Part shown: piece after piece, positions 1 to 8,307 of the stretch
Layout: each line of letters opens with the position of its first letter
Numbering within the stretch: position 1 is the stretch's first letter
Assembly (NCBI GenBank): GCA_002729415.1
Contig: PBXZ01000003.1
Span: 1-15,880, forward strand
Direction of reading: 5' to 3'
DNA length: 15,880 bases
DNA from: UBA9662 sp002729415
GTDB taxonomy: Bacteria > Poribacteria > WGA-4E > UBA9662
Program-made: the position numbers and the translations under genes
Notes under the pieces: generated by a model
The model's database searches: none
What the model was told of the DNA's origin: nothing
Seen by the model: only the letters and a program-made list of their open reading frames with translations

Positions 1-1004
1 TCGTTCAGGTACCCTTGATCCTTGTCTTCAACTGCTGGTGCCACTTGGCCTCTGATAAGTTGGATAAAGCCAATAGCCACCCCCAGTCCCATGATAAATC
101 CAAATGTCTGTTCCATCAACGTCCAATAAGGAAGTTTCTGTAAAATAGGATACTGGGCAATCGGACCCCACTTGGCACGTCCCAGCATTTGGATGAAATC
201 CCCGCAGGCAAAACCAATTCCACCGGCCAAGACCCCATAACAAGCCAGCATCAGGCCCGCCCAGTTTTTGCTTTTAATCAAGTAAGCGAAAATTGCCACT
301 GTTACGCCCAATAGAGCTGCCCAGCTGTCGCTACGTGGCGGTGTCATGTGTAGGCCCAGAACGCCGGTCAGTAGTCCCAAACCAAGCCACCAGGCAACCG
401 TAATTAAGACAACCAACTGACAAGCTGGGCGAGATTTGCGGTCAATCAGCCAGTAGGCAGATCCTGCAATAAATGCCGAAGCGGACTTAACCCAGTAAGT
501 GTCGTAAATACTCCATTTCTGTTGCAACCAATCTAGCAATCCCACCTTGTCCAGAAAGAACCAGGTAACATAAATAACCGTTAGTGGTCCAATGAACATA
601 TTGAGGTAAGATCTCGGTTTGGTAACACCAAAACTGAGAAGCCCTGCGCCAATCCCTCCCCAGATTCCACCCACGATAAACAGGCAAGCATAACCATAAT
701 AGACATTTGGAAAGGAGGTCCCACTGGTGTATCCCACGATTATGCCGTAACTGGCCTGGCCGCCAAAAGCCCAACCTAAATAACCAAGGAACCCGAAGAC
801 AGCTGTTCGTCTCCACCAATCAGGCCGGTGTGCGCATAGGCAAATCACCAGGGATACCAGTGCCCCTGGCATGGCTGCCCCAGTGCTGTGACCATAAGCA
901 CCGCGAACACCCCATCCCATTGCCATAATGAGAGCTGCTGACAGGCAAAGGAGAATAGATACGCGTTTCAGGGAAGCTTGCTTTTCCGTTTTTAGAGATG
1001 TCAT
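1..1004 (-). CDS. Polytopic inner-membrane protein of unknown function (C-terminus off window)
   Basis: One uninterrupted minus-strand frame runs from an ATG at 1004 to the window edge, giving about 334 residues with no stop. The product is strongly hydrophobic, with roughly nine or ten membrane-spanning stretches, rich in Gly, Trp and aromatic residues (for example around residues 17-33, 45-58, 68-85, 102-125, 200-220, 250-270 and 300-318). A short basic N-terminus precedes the first segment, which leads into the motif GWGVRGAYGHSTGAAMPG. I recognise this WGxRGxxGHxTGA signature only as belonging to uncharacterised membrane proteins, so no function is assigned. No clear Shine-Dalgarno precedes the ATG; an in-frame TGA lies 21 nt upstream of it, leaving no alternative ATG. 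It is divergent from the next gene. Confidence 0.8.
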   Translation of the reverse strand, partial: MTSLKTEKQASLKRVSILLCLSAALIMAMGWGVRGAYGHSTGAAMPGALVSLVICLCAHRPDWWRRTAVFGFLGYLGWAFGGQASYGIIVGYTSGTSFPNVYYGYACLFIVGGIWGGIGAGLLSFGVTKPRSYLNMFIGPLTVIYVTWFFLDKVGLLDWLQQKWSIYDTYWVKSASAFIAGSAYWLIDRKSRPACQLVVLITVAWWLGLGLLTGVLGLHMTPPRSDSWAALLGVTVAIFAYLIKSKNWAGLMLACYGVLAGGIGFACGDFIQMLGRAKWGPIAQYPILQKLPYWTLMEQTFGFIMGLGVAIGFIQLIRGQVAPAVEDKDQGYLN

Positions 1005-1103
1005 TTGCGTTTGTTGATTTACCCCATATTGTCATGTATAATCGATTTGCTCGTTGAGTGCTTGGCTGAGTTCGGAAATGGCTGCTGCTTCTTTCCATTC
1101 TAA

Positions 1104-1122
1104 ATGCTTTAAAGGAAAGCAT
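1104..1122. other. Small hairpin in the divergent intergenic region
   Basis: ATGCTTT and AAAGCAT form a perfect 7-bp stem around the loop AAAGG. It is followed at 1126-1137 by the perfect 12-bp palindrome TGTTAATTAACA. Both lie between the divergent membrane-protein and lipoprotein genes, so they could be an operator or a 5' leader structure; no function can be shown. Confidence 0.35.
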
Positions 1123-1238
1123 CAATGTTAATTAACAATCGAGATCATGGAATGGTAAGAGGGCCATATGTCTTTTTTGTTACTCGTCGTTTGCAATCTC
1201 AGCTTTCCAATTGGGGAAGAAAAAGGTTGTTTTTACCA

Positions 1239-1859
1239 ATGACCAGTTACATTCTAACAGTTTTGACCGCAGTTTGGGCATTTGTACTGGTGACTGGTTG
1301 CCCAAGTGTAGTCAACAAGAAGGGATTCTCTGTTAATGATGATTTCGGGCAAATGCTTTCTGACTTGAAGAAGACCTTTCCCAAACACTTTTTAGAAGAT
1401 GCCGTTATTGCTAAATCTAACCAGATAGATCGTCCTATGGTGTTTGGTGAACCCAATCCTCCAGAAGGATTTGCCGGACCTGACCAGAGTGACAAACACT
1501 CATTTGGGATCTATGTCCCTGCCAATAGTGACGGTTATTTCAAGGAAGATATTTCGATGGAGCAGTGGGTTTTTCATGAAATGTTCCATCTCTATAATCG
1601 AAGAACGAAAGAATATCAGCCATTCATAGACAAGGCCTTTCCCGACGAGAACGACGCCCTGGTCCAGTGGATCCGGAAAGATCCATATCATAGGACCTTT
1701 GCTCGAGAAGAAGCTTTCATTAATTTAATTACCTTTGCTGATCCCGCAAAGACTGAATCGCAGAAAGAAGCAGTGCGGGAATGGTTTGATTATGTTGGTG
1801 CCGAAAGAAAATCCCTCCAAGAGATTAGAAGCATATTGAATGTAATTAAACATTGGTAA
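1239..1859 (+). CDS. Putative lipoprotein with HExxH zinc-metallopeptidase motif
   Basis: A 206-residue protein if started at the ATG at 1239. This start is preferred because the N-terminus is then a lipoprotein signal peptide: a hydrophobic run ending in LVTGC, whose Cys at about residue 20 would be lipidated. The frame stays open upstream to an ATG at 1125, but that adds 38 basic residues before the signal peptide. An AAAAGG element lies about 12 nt upstream of 1239. The mature part carries HEMFH (residues 113-117), matching the HExxH zinc motif, followed about 40 residues later by AREEAF (155-160), whose Glu could be the third ligand of a gluzincin-type site. I recognise no named peptidase family, so activity is inferred. 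It is probably membrane-anchored and outward-facing. Confidence 0.72.
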   Translation: MTSYILTVLTAVWAFVLVTGCPSVVNKKGFSVNDDFGQMLSDLKKTFPKHFLEDAVIAKSNQIDRPMVFGEPNPPEGFAGPDQSDKHSFGIYVPANSDGYFKEDISMEQWVFHEMFHLYNRRTKEYQPFIDKAFPDENDALVQWIRKDPYHRTFAREEAFINLITFADPAKTESQKEAVREWFDYVGAERKSLQEIRSILNVIKHW

Positions 1860-1960
1860 CAGACACAATTAGATTGGTTCGGATGATGAAGCTGATTAGG
1901 TATATTGAAGCAACACTGGTTTAAAGTCACCTCAATATTAAATTTGGATTTACAAAGTCA

Positions 1961-1967
1961 GGAGGTA
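1961..1967 (+). promoter_or_regulatory. Ribosome binding site of the SDR gene
   Basis: GGAGGTA lies 5 nt before the ATG at 1973. It is a near-perfect Shine-Dalgarno and fixes the start of the dehydrogenase. Confidence 0.8.
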
Positions 1968-1972
1968 TTAGA

Positions 1973-2731
1973 ATGAGTTTACTAAGTAAAGTCGCTATTA
2001 TTACCGGAGCGGGCTCCGGTATTGGCAAGCGGACAGCACTGGCCCTTTTACAGGAAGGGTACTCGGTTGCCTTAGCAGGACGACGCGTTGAACCATTGGA
2101 AACCACCGTCGTGGAAGCAGAACAAACCGGTTCTCAAACATTGGTTATTCCTACTGATGTGACGGACCCTGTTTCAGTCCAAAACCTGTTTTCCAAAACC
2201 AAGGAGACCTTTGGTCGACTTGACGTGTTGTTTAACAATGCGGGTATCGGCGCTCCAGGCATACCGCTGGAAGATTTGACCTACGAACAATGGAAATCGG
2301 TAGTTGACACCAATCTGACCGGGCCGTTCCTATGTACACAGCAAGCATTCAAAATCATGAAAGATCAGGAACCTCAAGGTGGCCGTATCATTAATAATGG
2401 TTCCATATCAGCTCATGTGCCAAGGCCCAATTCTTCGCCCTATACGTCCACTAAGCATGCGATGACAGGGCTGACGAAATCGACTTCTCTTGACGGACGT
2501 AAGTACAATATTGCCTGCGGCCAAATTGATATTGGCAACGCTGCCACGGATATGACCGGCAGAATGAAACAGGGGGTGCCACAAGCCAGTGGATCCGTAG
2601 CAGTTGAGCCGAGGATGGACGCAGATGACGTGGCCCGAGCCGTGGTCTACATGGCAGGTCTGCCATTGGATGCCAACGTGCAGTTCATGACTGTGATGGC
2701 TACCCAGATGCCTTACATTGGACGCGGGTAA
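1973..2731 (+). CDS. Short-chain dehydrogenase/reductase (SDR family)
   Basis: A 252-residue classical SDR of normal family length, a cytosolic NAD(P)-dependent oxidoreductase. Visible motifs are the nucleotide-binding TGAGSGIG (11-18), GRR after the second strand (36-38; Arg there usually favours NADP), TDVTD (61-65), NNAG (88-91), the catalytic Ser near 144-146 in NGSIS, and YxxxK as Tyr157 and Lys161. All core catalytic residues are intact. The substrate cannot be read from sequence. The gene lies 113 nt after the lipoprotein gene and 75 nt before the GH32 gene, on the same strand; with sugar-active neighbours a role in sugar or polyol oxidation is possible, but that is inference. Confidence 0.93.
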   Translation: MSLLSKVAIITGAGSGIGKRTALALLQEGYSVALAGRRVEPLETTVVEAEQTGSQTLVIPTDVTDPVSVQNLFSKTKETFGRLDVLFNNAGIGAPGIPLEDLTYEQWKSVVDTNLTGPFLCTQQAFKIMKDQEPQGGRIINNGSISAHVPRPNSSPYTSTKHAMTGLTKSTSLDGRKYNIACGQIDIGNAATDMTGRMKQGVPQASGSVAVEPRMDADDVARAVVYMAGLPLDANVQFMTVMATQMPYIGRG

Positions 2732-2806
2732 AGAGACATACTTGGCATAATGCCAGATTAAGCGCAAATTTTGGTGGTCTTTATTGAAAATCAAGGAAAA
2801 TAGGCC

Positions 2807-4339
2807 GTGAATTTAGAACCAGAAATCGAGAAAACAGAAAATCTGATTGCTTGTGCACAGGAATTAGAGCAAAAGTTCCGTAATGATCCTCATCGGCCAA
2901 AGTACCATTTCATGCCACCGTCTGCTTGGATGAATGACATTAATGGGGCAATCTTTTGGAAGGGGCGATACCATATTTTCTATCAACATAATCCGGAAGG
3001 GGGATATTGGAACTGGATGCAGTGGGGACATGCCTCCAGTATTGACTTGGTTCACTGGGTACATCATCCTATTGCCTTGACACCAACCTTGGATGGTCCT
3101 GATCGAAATGGTTGTTTCAGTGGTGGTGCGTTCATCAGTAAAGAGGGCATTCCAACTTTTATTTACTATGGTGTGCCAGATGGGACCTGTTTAGCTTCCA
3201 GTCAGGACGATATGTTGATAAATTGGACCAAGCACCCGGATAACCCTGTTACTCCTGAGCCAACACCCGACAGTCCCGATTTCGGTAAATACACCATCCA
3301 TGATCCATCTGCTTGGTTGGATGGAGATATCTATTACCAGATAACNAACANNCGGNATNCTGATGGCAAAGGTGATGCAGCTTATTTGTTCCGGGCACAT
3401 GACTTGGATTGTTGGGAATATGTGGGCCTCTTTTATCAATCGGATCGTCGNTGGACTGAGTTTGACGAAGATTGTGCTGTGCCAGATTTTTTCCCTCTAG
3501 AAGATANATACATGTTGTTGTTTTGCAGCCATCTGCAGGGAACCCAGTATTATCTTGGTCGATTGCAAAATGAACTTTACCATCCTGAAATNCATGGGAG
3601 GATGAGTTGGCCTGGTGGNCAACTTGGCGGAGCCAGAACATTGTTGGATAGTAAAGGACGGCGTNTNTTCTTTGATTGGGTACGTGAATTACAAGGTAGT
3701 GAACGGGAAAGAGCNTCTGGCTGGTCTGGAGTTATGACATTACCCCGCNTTCTCTCTTTGGCTGATGACGGGACTTTGTNCATCCAGCCTGTCCCTGAAT
3801 TGAAAGTTCTTCGCATGAATCCACGTACGCATCCCGATGTTCAGTTAGCAACCAATTCAGATCTGGCATTGGNTAACGTGCAGGGCCGATGCCTGGAATT
3901 GTCACTGGATATGGAACCACAGGACGCTCAGGAGTTTGGTGTCAAAGTGAGATGTTCCCCTGATGGTGACGAGCAAACGATTATCTCATGCCACAGCGCA
4001 TCTAAGAAACTGAAAGTGGACGTCAGCAAATCGACTCTTGATGAGAAAATTGTTTATAACTACTATCGTAACACAGNAGCCCTTGACCGGTTGCCAGAAG
4101 AAAAACGAGTGGTGAAAGCACAAGAAGCTCCATTTGAATTGTCCGTAGGCGAAACACTTAATCTTCGCATTTTTCTTGACCACTCAATACTGGAGGTCTA
4201 TGCCAATAGCCGCCAATGCATCACCCAGCGCATCTATCCAACACGATCGGACAGTGTAGGCATAAGTCTATTTTCTGGGNATGGTTCGGTGAATGTTAAA
4301 TCGATTCGGGCTTGGGATATGGCTCCTGCTAATAACTGA
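2807..4339 (+). CDS. Glycoside hydrolase family 32 (beta-fructosidase-like), cytoplasmic
   Basis: A 510-residue protein starting at GTG, with AAGGA 9 nt upstream. GH32 enzymes hydrolyse beta-fructosides such as sucrose, inulin or levan with a five-bladed propeller and a C-terminal beta-sandwich. The N-terminal signature WMNDING (41-47) carries the nucleophile Asp44 but has Ile where Pro is usual; FYQHNP follows at 58-63. The FSG block is CFSGG (103-107). The usual RDP triad is HDP (165-167). The acid/base region reads DEDCAVPDFF (220-229), with Glu221 the likely acid/base, resembling the GED..CPDFF variant of some environmental GH32 members. No signal peptide is seen, so it should act on imported fructosides. 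About fifteen N bases blur individual residues but the frame is intact. Confidence 0.9.
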   Translation: MNLEPEIEKTENLIACAQELEQKFRNDPHRPKYHFMPPSAWMNDINGAIFWKGRYHIFYQHNPEGGYWNWMQWGHASSIDLVHWVHHPIALTPTLDGPDRNGCFSGGAFISKEGIPTFIYYGVPDGTCLASSQDDMLINWTKHPDNPVTPEPTPDSPDFGKYTIHDPSAWLDGDIYYQIXNXRXXDGKGDAAYLFRAHDLDCWEYVGLFYQSDRXWTEFDEDCAVPDFFPLEDXYMLLFCSHLQGTQYYLGRLQNELYHPEXHGRMSWPGXQLGGARTLLDSKGRRXFFDWVRELQGSERERXSGWSGVMTLPRXLSLADDGTLXIQPVPELKVLRMNPRTHPDVQLATNSDLALXNVQGRCLELSLDMEPQDAQEFGVKVRCSPDGDEQTIISCHSASKKLKVDVSKSTLDEKIVYNYYRNTXALDRLPEEKRVVKAQEAPFELSVGETLNLRIFLDHSILEVYANSRQCITQRIYPTRSDSVGISLFSGXGSVNVKSIRAWDMAPANN

Positions 4340-4382
4340 GTTCCGCTACCAAAATCCAATCATATCGAAAAAGATTAGATCT

Positions 4383-6533
4383 TTATTGATGTTGAAGATC
4401 ATTTTGGGTAGGCAAGGAAACCCGGATCTTATCAATGTAAAGCCCAATCTTTTCAATTGGTATCGGTTGGAACCCAGTGTTGTAAGCGGCAGAATCGCTA
4501 GCTAATTGAAATTGGTCGGGTTTATCTCCACCTAGAGACTCTGGTAGTTGATCAATTAGATTTTGTTGAAAAGTAACGTAAGGTCGAGCTTGGTCTTGAA
4601 CGCCGTCCCATGTCCCCTTCTGCGCGATGTTATTAGCTACCAAGTTCCCTTTGGGCGCTGCCGGTTCGTCTTCCCAAATGTCGACCAGTTCAGGATATTG
4701 CTCGGCCCATGGTTGATCTTGGTAAGGCATAGCCATTAACCGTTCTTTCATGATCTGGTTGACATGATAGCNGGCCCANCCCATTGCCCGGGCGTCTATA
4801 TGAAGTGCCGGGTTGCAATCAACAAAGATATTGTTTTCAATTTTGCAATCACGGCCTCCGCCAATAAAGGCTGCTCGGGTTACCTGGTAAAACAGGTTGC
4901 CGTAAATGCTGGTGCCAGAAAACATATCGTCCAGGTAGACGCCAACGCAACCACGTCCCTCAAAACCATTAATATGATGCAGGAAATTATGGCGGATAAT
5001 AGTTCCACGCATAGTCCAGTCCCGTCCGCAGTAAATGGCACCTGCATCATTAGACTCATAACAAACATGGTGAATTTCGTTAAATTCGATCAGGTGGTTG
5101 TTTCCNCTAAATCCAATTGCCATGTGGGGGGCGTGATGAATCAGGTTATGGGCAGCACGGTTACCAACACCATTGAGCGAAACCGCTGGTTGGTAGACTC
5201 GNTCCCAGCGGCTATAATGATGGATATGGTTGTTTACGGCATAGTGCTGAGCCGGTTGAAGTTTGACTCGATCCCCGCCTGAGAGCGAAATTCCACCTTT
5301 TCCTGTTTGATAAATATTGCAACTCTGCACACCGNTTTTGCTTCCTCCAGATACCTGAACCGCCCAACCTCCAAGGTTTCGGAAGGTACAGCCTACCAAA
5401 CGATTGGATTCACCTCCATTGATAAGGACGCCATGTTCTCTGGCAGCTTCAAAGATAAATCCTTTCAAAGTAACGTGACTGACATTTTCCATCTTGACCA
5501 TGGTTTTGATAACTGAAACAGTGGCCTGACTTTCTTCCAATGGTGACGGAGGCCAAAAATAAAGAAGTGATGTTTTTCGATCAAGGTNCCATTGTCCGGG
5601 TTGATCAAGTTCAGCTAGGATGTTGAAGGCATAGAACCACTGCCCTGTTCGGTAGCCATAACCGTGATACGGAGGCTTAACCGAGATAATTCGATTTTCT
5701 GTGTCAATTGATTCAACTGCATGCCGTTGCTCCGACCAGTCCCAGAACCAGTAACCATGTACCCAAACATCATTTTCGTTCCTCCAGCGTTCGGGTCGAT
5801 CACTCTGATACATAAATTTACCAATTTTATCGCCTTTGGTACCGCGGACATCAACAGGGTCGCCNCCCACCAATCCTGTAATTTTGATAAACTCCTCATT
5901 GGGCCATCTGGATAATGTCATCGGCCGGTCGGCAAAAAACAGTTCCAGCCCACCTCCACCTGCCTGACCAAAATCGTTGATACCCAGTTTTCCTAAATCG
6001 GTTTGTCGTATGTGATCTCTAGCCTTTGGCTGAAGNCGGTTTCGTATTTCCGGATCAGAAACANGTTCAAAATCAGTGACTATTCGTCCTCCGACAAGTC
6101 GTACCTCCTGCCCCAATTCTGCGCTGTATACAATTGGAATATTTTCTTCCCCAGAATCCTGATCATGCAACTCAAAAGCAGCAGGCAGTTGGTATATACC
6201 GCTACCCAGGATGACGTTTATTCCCTGTCCTGTTGATCTTAGTTCTTCCCAAGCGTTGGAATTCTTGATTTTGCGAATCGAATCTCTGGCACCTTCTAAT
6301 GAAACCAAAGGCCCATCTGTTCCCGAAGCATTGGGTTCAGGTAAGCGGCCAGACCATAGGTCGTTTCCACTGCAACTGACATGTATTGTCAGTCCATCTT
6401 GTTTGGTTTTAACTGCGTTGCCAGATATCGACATTTTTTCTCTCCCTGTTTCAAAGGCAATACTATTGACCGTGTACATCCAAAATATAGNCAGCATAGG
6501 TGCAAGACAGNATCCAATTTTCGGTATAGCCAT
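4383..6533 (-). CDS. Right-handed parallel beta-helix protein, GH141-like
   Basis: A 716-residue protein. The N-terminal part (about 50-155), with HVSCSGNDLWSG, EPNASGTDGP and an ARDSIRKIK helix, then VILGSGIYQL and the DQDSGEE block, matches the start of GH141-like beta-helix proteins, a family with reported fucosidase and xylanase members. The middle is a series of short Asn- and His-rich coils (NHIHHYS, NLIHHAP, NEIHHV, HNFLHH, GNLFYQV, ENNIFVD), typical of pectate-lyase-type parallel beta-helices. The conserved blocks SNDAGAIYCGRDW and VGVYLDDM are rich in acidic residues that could be catalytic. The first 26 residues look like a Sec signal peptide (cleavage near SIA), suggesting export. 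An ATG at 6434 has a far better Shine-Dalgarno and would remove that peptide. It lies 16 nt after the rhodanese gene. Substrate is unknown. Confidence 0.82.
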   Translation of the reverse strand: MAIPKIGXCLAPMLXIFWMYTVNSIAFETGREKMSISGNAVKTKQDGLTIHVSCSGNDLWSGRLPEPNASGTDGPLVSLEGARDSIRKIKNSNAWEELRSTGQGINVILGSGIYQLPAAFELHDQDSGEENIPIVYSAELGQEVRLVGGRIVTDFEXVSDPEIRNXLQPKARDHIRQTDLGKLGINDFGQAGGGGLELFFADRPMTLSRWPNEEFIKITGLVXGDPVDVRGTKGDKIGKFMYQSDRPERWRNENDVWVHGYWFWDWSEQRHAVESIDTENRIISVKPPYHGYGYRTGQWFYAFNILAELDQPGQWXLDRKTSLLYFWPPSPLEESQATVSVIKTMVKMENVSHVTLKGFIFEAAREHGVLINGGESNRLVGCTFRNLGGWAVQVSGGSKXGVQSCNIYQTGKGGISLSGGDRVKLQPAQHYAVNNHIHHYSRWXRVYQPAVSLNGVGNRAAHNLIHHAPHMAIGFXGNNHLIEFNEIHHVCYESNDAGAIYCGRDWTMRGTIIRHNFLHHINGFEGRGCVGVYLDDMFSGTSIYGNLFYQVTRAAFIGGGRDCKIENNIFVDCNPALHIDARAMXWAXYHVNQIMKERLMAMPYQDQPWAEQYPELVDIWEDEPAAPKGNLVANNIAQKGTWDGVQDQARPYVTFQQNLIDQLPESLGGDKPDQFQLASDSAAYNTGFQPIPIEKIGLYIDKIRVSLPTQNDLQHQ

Positions 6534-6549
6534 TCGCCCAACCAGTTAA

Positions 6550-7374
6550 TTAATCAGTTCTTATTTCAATTGGTAGATCGTGCCGATCTCCCCATTCTTT
6601 CCAAGAACCAATGTAGTTACTTACCCTCGGATANCCTAAGAGACGCAACGCTAAATAGGAGTGGGCTGAACGGTAGCCACCTTGGCAATAGCAAGTTATG
6701 CGTTTATCAGAAGTTACACCTACTTGGTTGTACATTTTTTGCAACTGATGAGCTGGTTTAAATGTTCCATCTGGGTTGAGGTTCTCTGTCCATTCGATGT
6801 GAATTGAGCCCGGAATAGCACCGGCCCGATCTGCGCGTGCAACGCGGGCATAGTGCTCATCAGCTGAACGGGTGTCAAGTACCACGAAATCTGGTTCGTC
6901 AAGTTGACCTAAAATTTCCTCAACATTTNTATGTGTGTCAGNCTGGGGGGAAATTGGTAACCCACTTAGATGAGGTGGAACAACCGGGTTGATATCTATA
7001 ACACCTCCAGCCTGTAGCCATGACTGAATGCCACCATCAAGTACTTGAGTCTTCCTATGCCCTAGATACTCGCAAAACCAAAACCCTCGTGCCGCACACA
7101 TTCCAGAAACATCTTCATAAAAGANGATACTTCTATTCAGATCAACACCACGACGTGCNAACAAAATACCAATCATTGACATAAAGGCTTNAAACGGTTG
7201 TTCTCTGGTGTCAGTCAAACTGATTGAGAAAAGGTCNAGAGNGANNGCATTAGGAATATGTCCTGCCATGTATTGATGTACNGGACGAGTATCNACTATN
7301 CAATGTTCNGATACCTGTGTGATTAATTCCGTAGCTGAAATTAACAGTTGTCTGTTAGCATATTCCTTATCCAA
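6550..7374 (-). CDS. Two-domain rhodanese-like sulfurtransferase
   Basis: A 274-residue protein with tandem rhodanese domains, the length of thiosulfate and 3-mercaptopyruvate sulfurtransferases, which move sulfane sulfur to a thiophilic acceptor. The N-terminal domain has a degenerate active loop, with Asp88 in FYEDVSGMCAARGFW where a Cys would sit, followed by LDGGIQSW. The C-terminal domain has LDTRSADEHY (166-175), the IPGS block and the active loop CQGGYRS with Cys230 and Arg235, so only this domain should be catalytic. The start codon is TTG; the choice is supported by AGGAGG (7380-7385) 5 nt upstream. Many N bases fall in the N-terminal half. It is followed after 16 nt by the beta-helix gene, so co-transcription is likely, although the functional link is not obvious. 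Confidence 0.88.
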   Translation of the reverse strand: MDKEYANRQLLISATELITQVXEHXIXDTRXVHQYMAGHIPNXXXXDLFSISLTDTREQPFXAFMSMIGILXARRGVDLNRSIXFYEDVSGMCAARGFWFCEYLGHRKTQVLDGGIQSWLQAGGVIDINPVVPPHLSGLPISPQXDTHXNVEEILGQLDEPDFVVLDTRSADEHYARVARADRAGAIPGSIHIEWTENLNPDGTFKPAHQLQKMYNQVGVTSDKRITCYCQGGYRSAHSYLALRLLXYPRVSNYIGSWKEWGDRHDLPIEIRTD

Positions 7375-7379
7375 GATTG

Positions 7380-7385
7380 CCTCCT
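7380..7385 (-). promoter_or_regulatory. Ribosome binding site of the rhodanese gene, supporting a TTG start
   Basis: Read on the minus strand this is AGGAGG, 5 nt before the TTG at 7374. No ATG or GTG in frame is nearby, so the strong site decides the start. Confidence 0.75.
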
Positions 7386-8267
7386 AGGTTATATCTTTAT
7401 CGCCCAGATACTCGATGCATAATAAAATTGCATGCTAGGATCTTAGGCAAGCAGAGATTAGCAAATGGATCATTTTTTTTCAAGTGCCGCTATATGTTAA
7501 ATAATATATTTAAATTAAATGCTCAATCTGCAAATATTATTTTANTTAAATATGNATAAAAATATAAAANNCTTNAATTTNTNAATNATNAAATNNTNTA
7601 AGTNTNAATATANANATTAATAAAATACTTAAATTTATAATAATTGATATAGATATTTAGTGAATGTTTTAAGGCAAGATGGCAAATATGAGATAATTTC
7701 AACCTCACATCGAAAAATTCGTTATCAAGAGTCACTTCAAAATCGATTTTTTAAGACATTTTTAAGGGGAAAGCACTGAGGCAAGCCCAACTTCTCCATA
7801 TACGAAGTTCTGAGGGGGTTTATAAGGAAATTGTCTGTTTTTNATGGATTCTAGTGTTCTATGAGGCAATATGAGTAGATGCAGATAAACATAAAGGACT
7901 TCATGGCGTTATATCTTTTGTAACAGCAAATGAAAATGGCAGTAAAGCAAAAGGAATTGGAATTGACAGTTGTCAGCTGCGTTTTAAAAGATCGTGCAAA
8001 CAAAAACAGGGTGGGTTAATGAGGCCAAATCCTGTTTCTGTTTGAATCCTGATCTTTATATTCTAACAACATAAAAGGTTAATACTGGTAAATAACTGGA
8101 TCACGCCGTATTATTCGAAACGGAAAAACAGCGGTATATGGCCAGTGAAAAGAACTTTTAGCAATTACCCACAGGCAGATATTATAGAATGGTGATGGCA
8201 GTCAAAAAAGAGTTGCAGTTAACACCAGCTAACATGCTGCGAAACAGGGAAGTAGCATCCAGAATAT
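7386..8267. other. Gene-poor, AT-rich and apparently decayed stretch
   Basis: No convincing gene is seen over nearly 900 nt. Positions about 7490-7660 are almost pure A/T with some 20 unresolved bases near 7545-7615. From about 7740 to 8260 base composition returns to that of coding DNA, but all plus-strand frames are broken. One start-less open stretch (7875-8045, about 56 codons, reading GLHGVISFVTANENGSKAKG in its middle) and a second shorter one (about 8070-8188) could be relics of an old gene or insertion element. I could not match them to a family. Confidence 0.5.
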
Positions 8268-8268
8268 G

Positions 8269-8307
8269 TATTTAAGTCTGAATGTTTAATACATATAGAC
8301 TTAAATA
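8269..8307. repeat. 11-bp inverted repeat, first unit of the array
   Basis: TATTTAAGTCT (8269-8279) and AGACTTAAATA (8297-8307) are perfect inverted copies separated by 17 nt. They mark the left end of the AT-rich repeat array upstream of the serine recombinase. Confidence 0.75.

Noticed and set aside
28..1125. Several shorter minus-strand frames (28-243, 487-819, 820-1125) suggesting a frameshifted gene
   Set aside because: They lie in other frames. Reading the minus strand from the ATG at 1004 gives one continuous hydrophobic protein to the window edge, so no frameshift is needed.
1125..1238. Upstream ATG at 1125 as the start of the lipoprotein
   Set aside because: It would put 38 basic residues before a clear lipoprotein signal peptide; the ATG at 1239 places the signal at the true N-terminus.
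2408..2794. 128-residue minus-strand frame opposite the SDR gene
   Set aside because: It overlaps conserved SDR motifs on the other strand and has a composition rich in His, Ser and Arg with no domain.
4340..4382. Bidirectional terminator between the convergent GH32 and beta-helix genes
   Set aside because: The 43-nt gap has no stable hairpin followed by a T-run on either strand.
4764..5282. 172-residue plus-strand open frame inside the beta-helix gene
   Set aside because: It is antisense to a well-supported gene, has no recognisable domain and no ribosome binding site; such long shadows are common opposite repeat-rich beta-helix genes.
7377..7735. Small open frames in the AT-rich, N-rich stretch
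   Set aside because: They are low-complexity translations crossing many unresolved bases and have no ribosome binding site.
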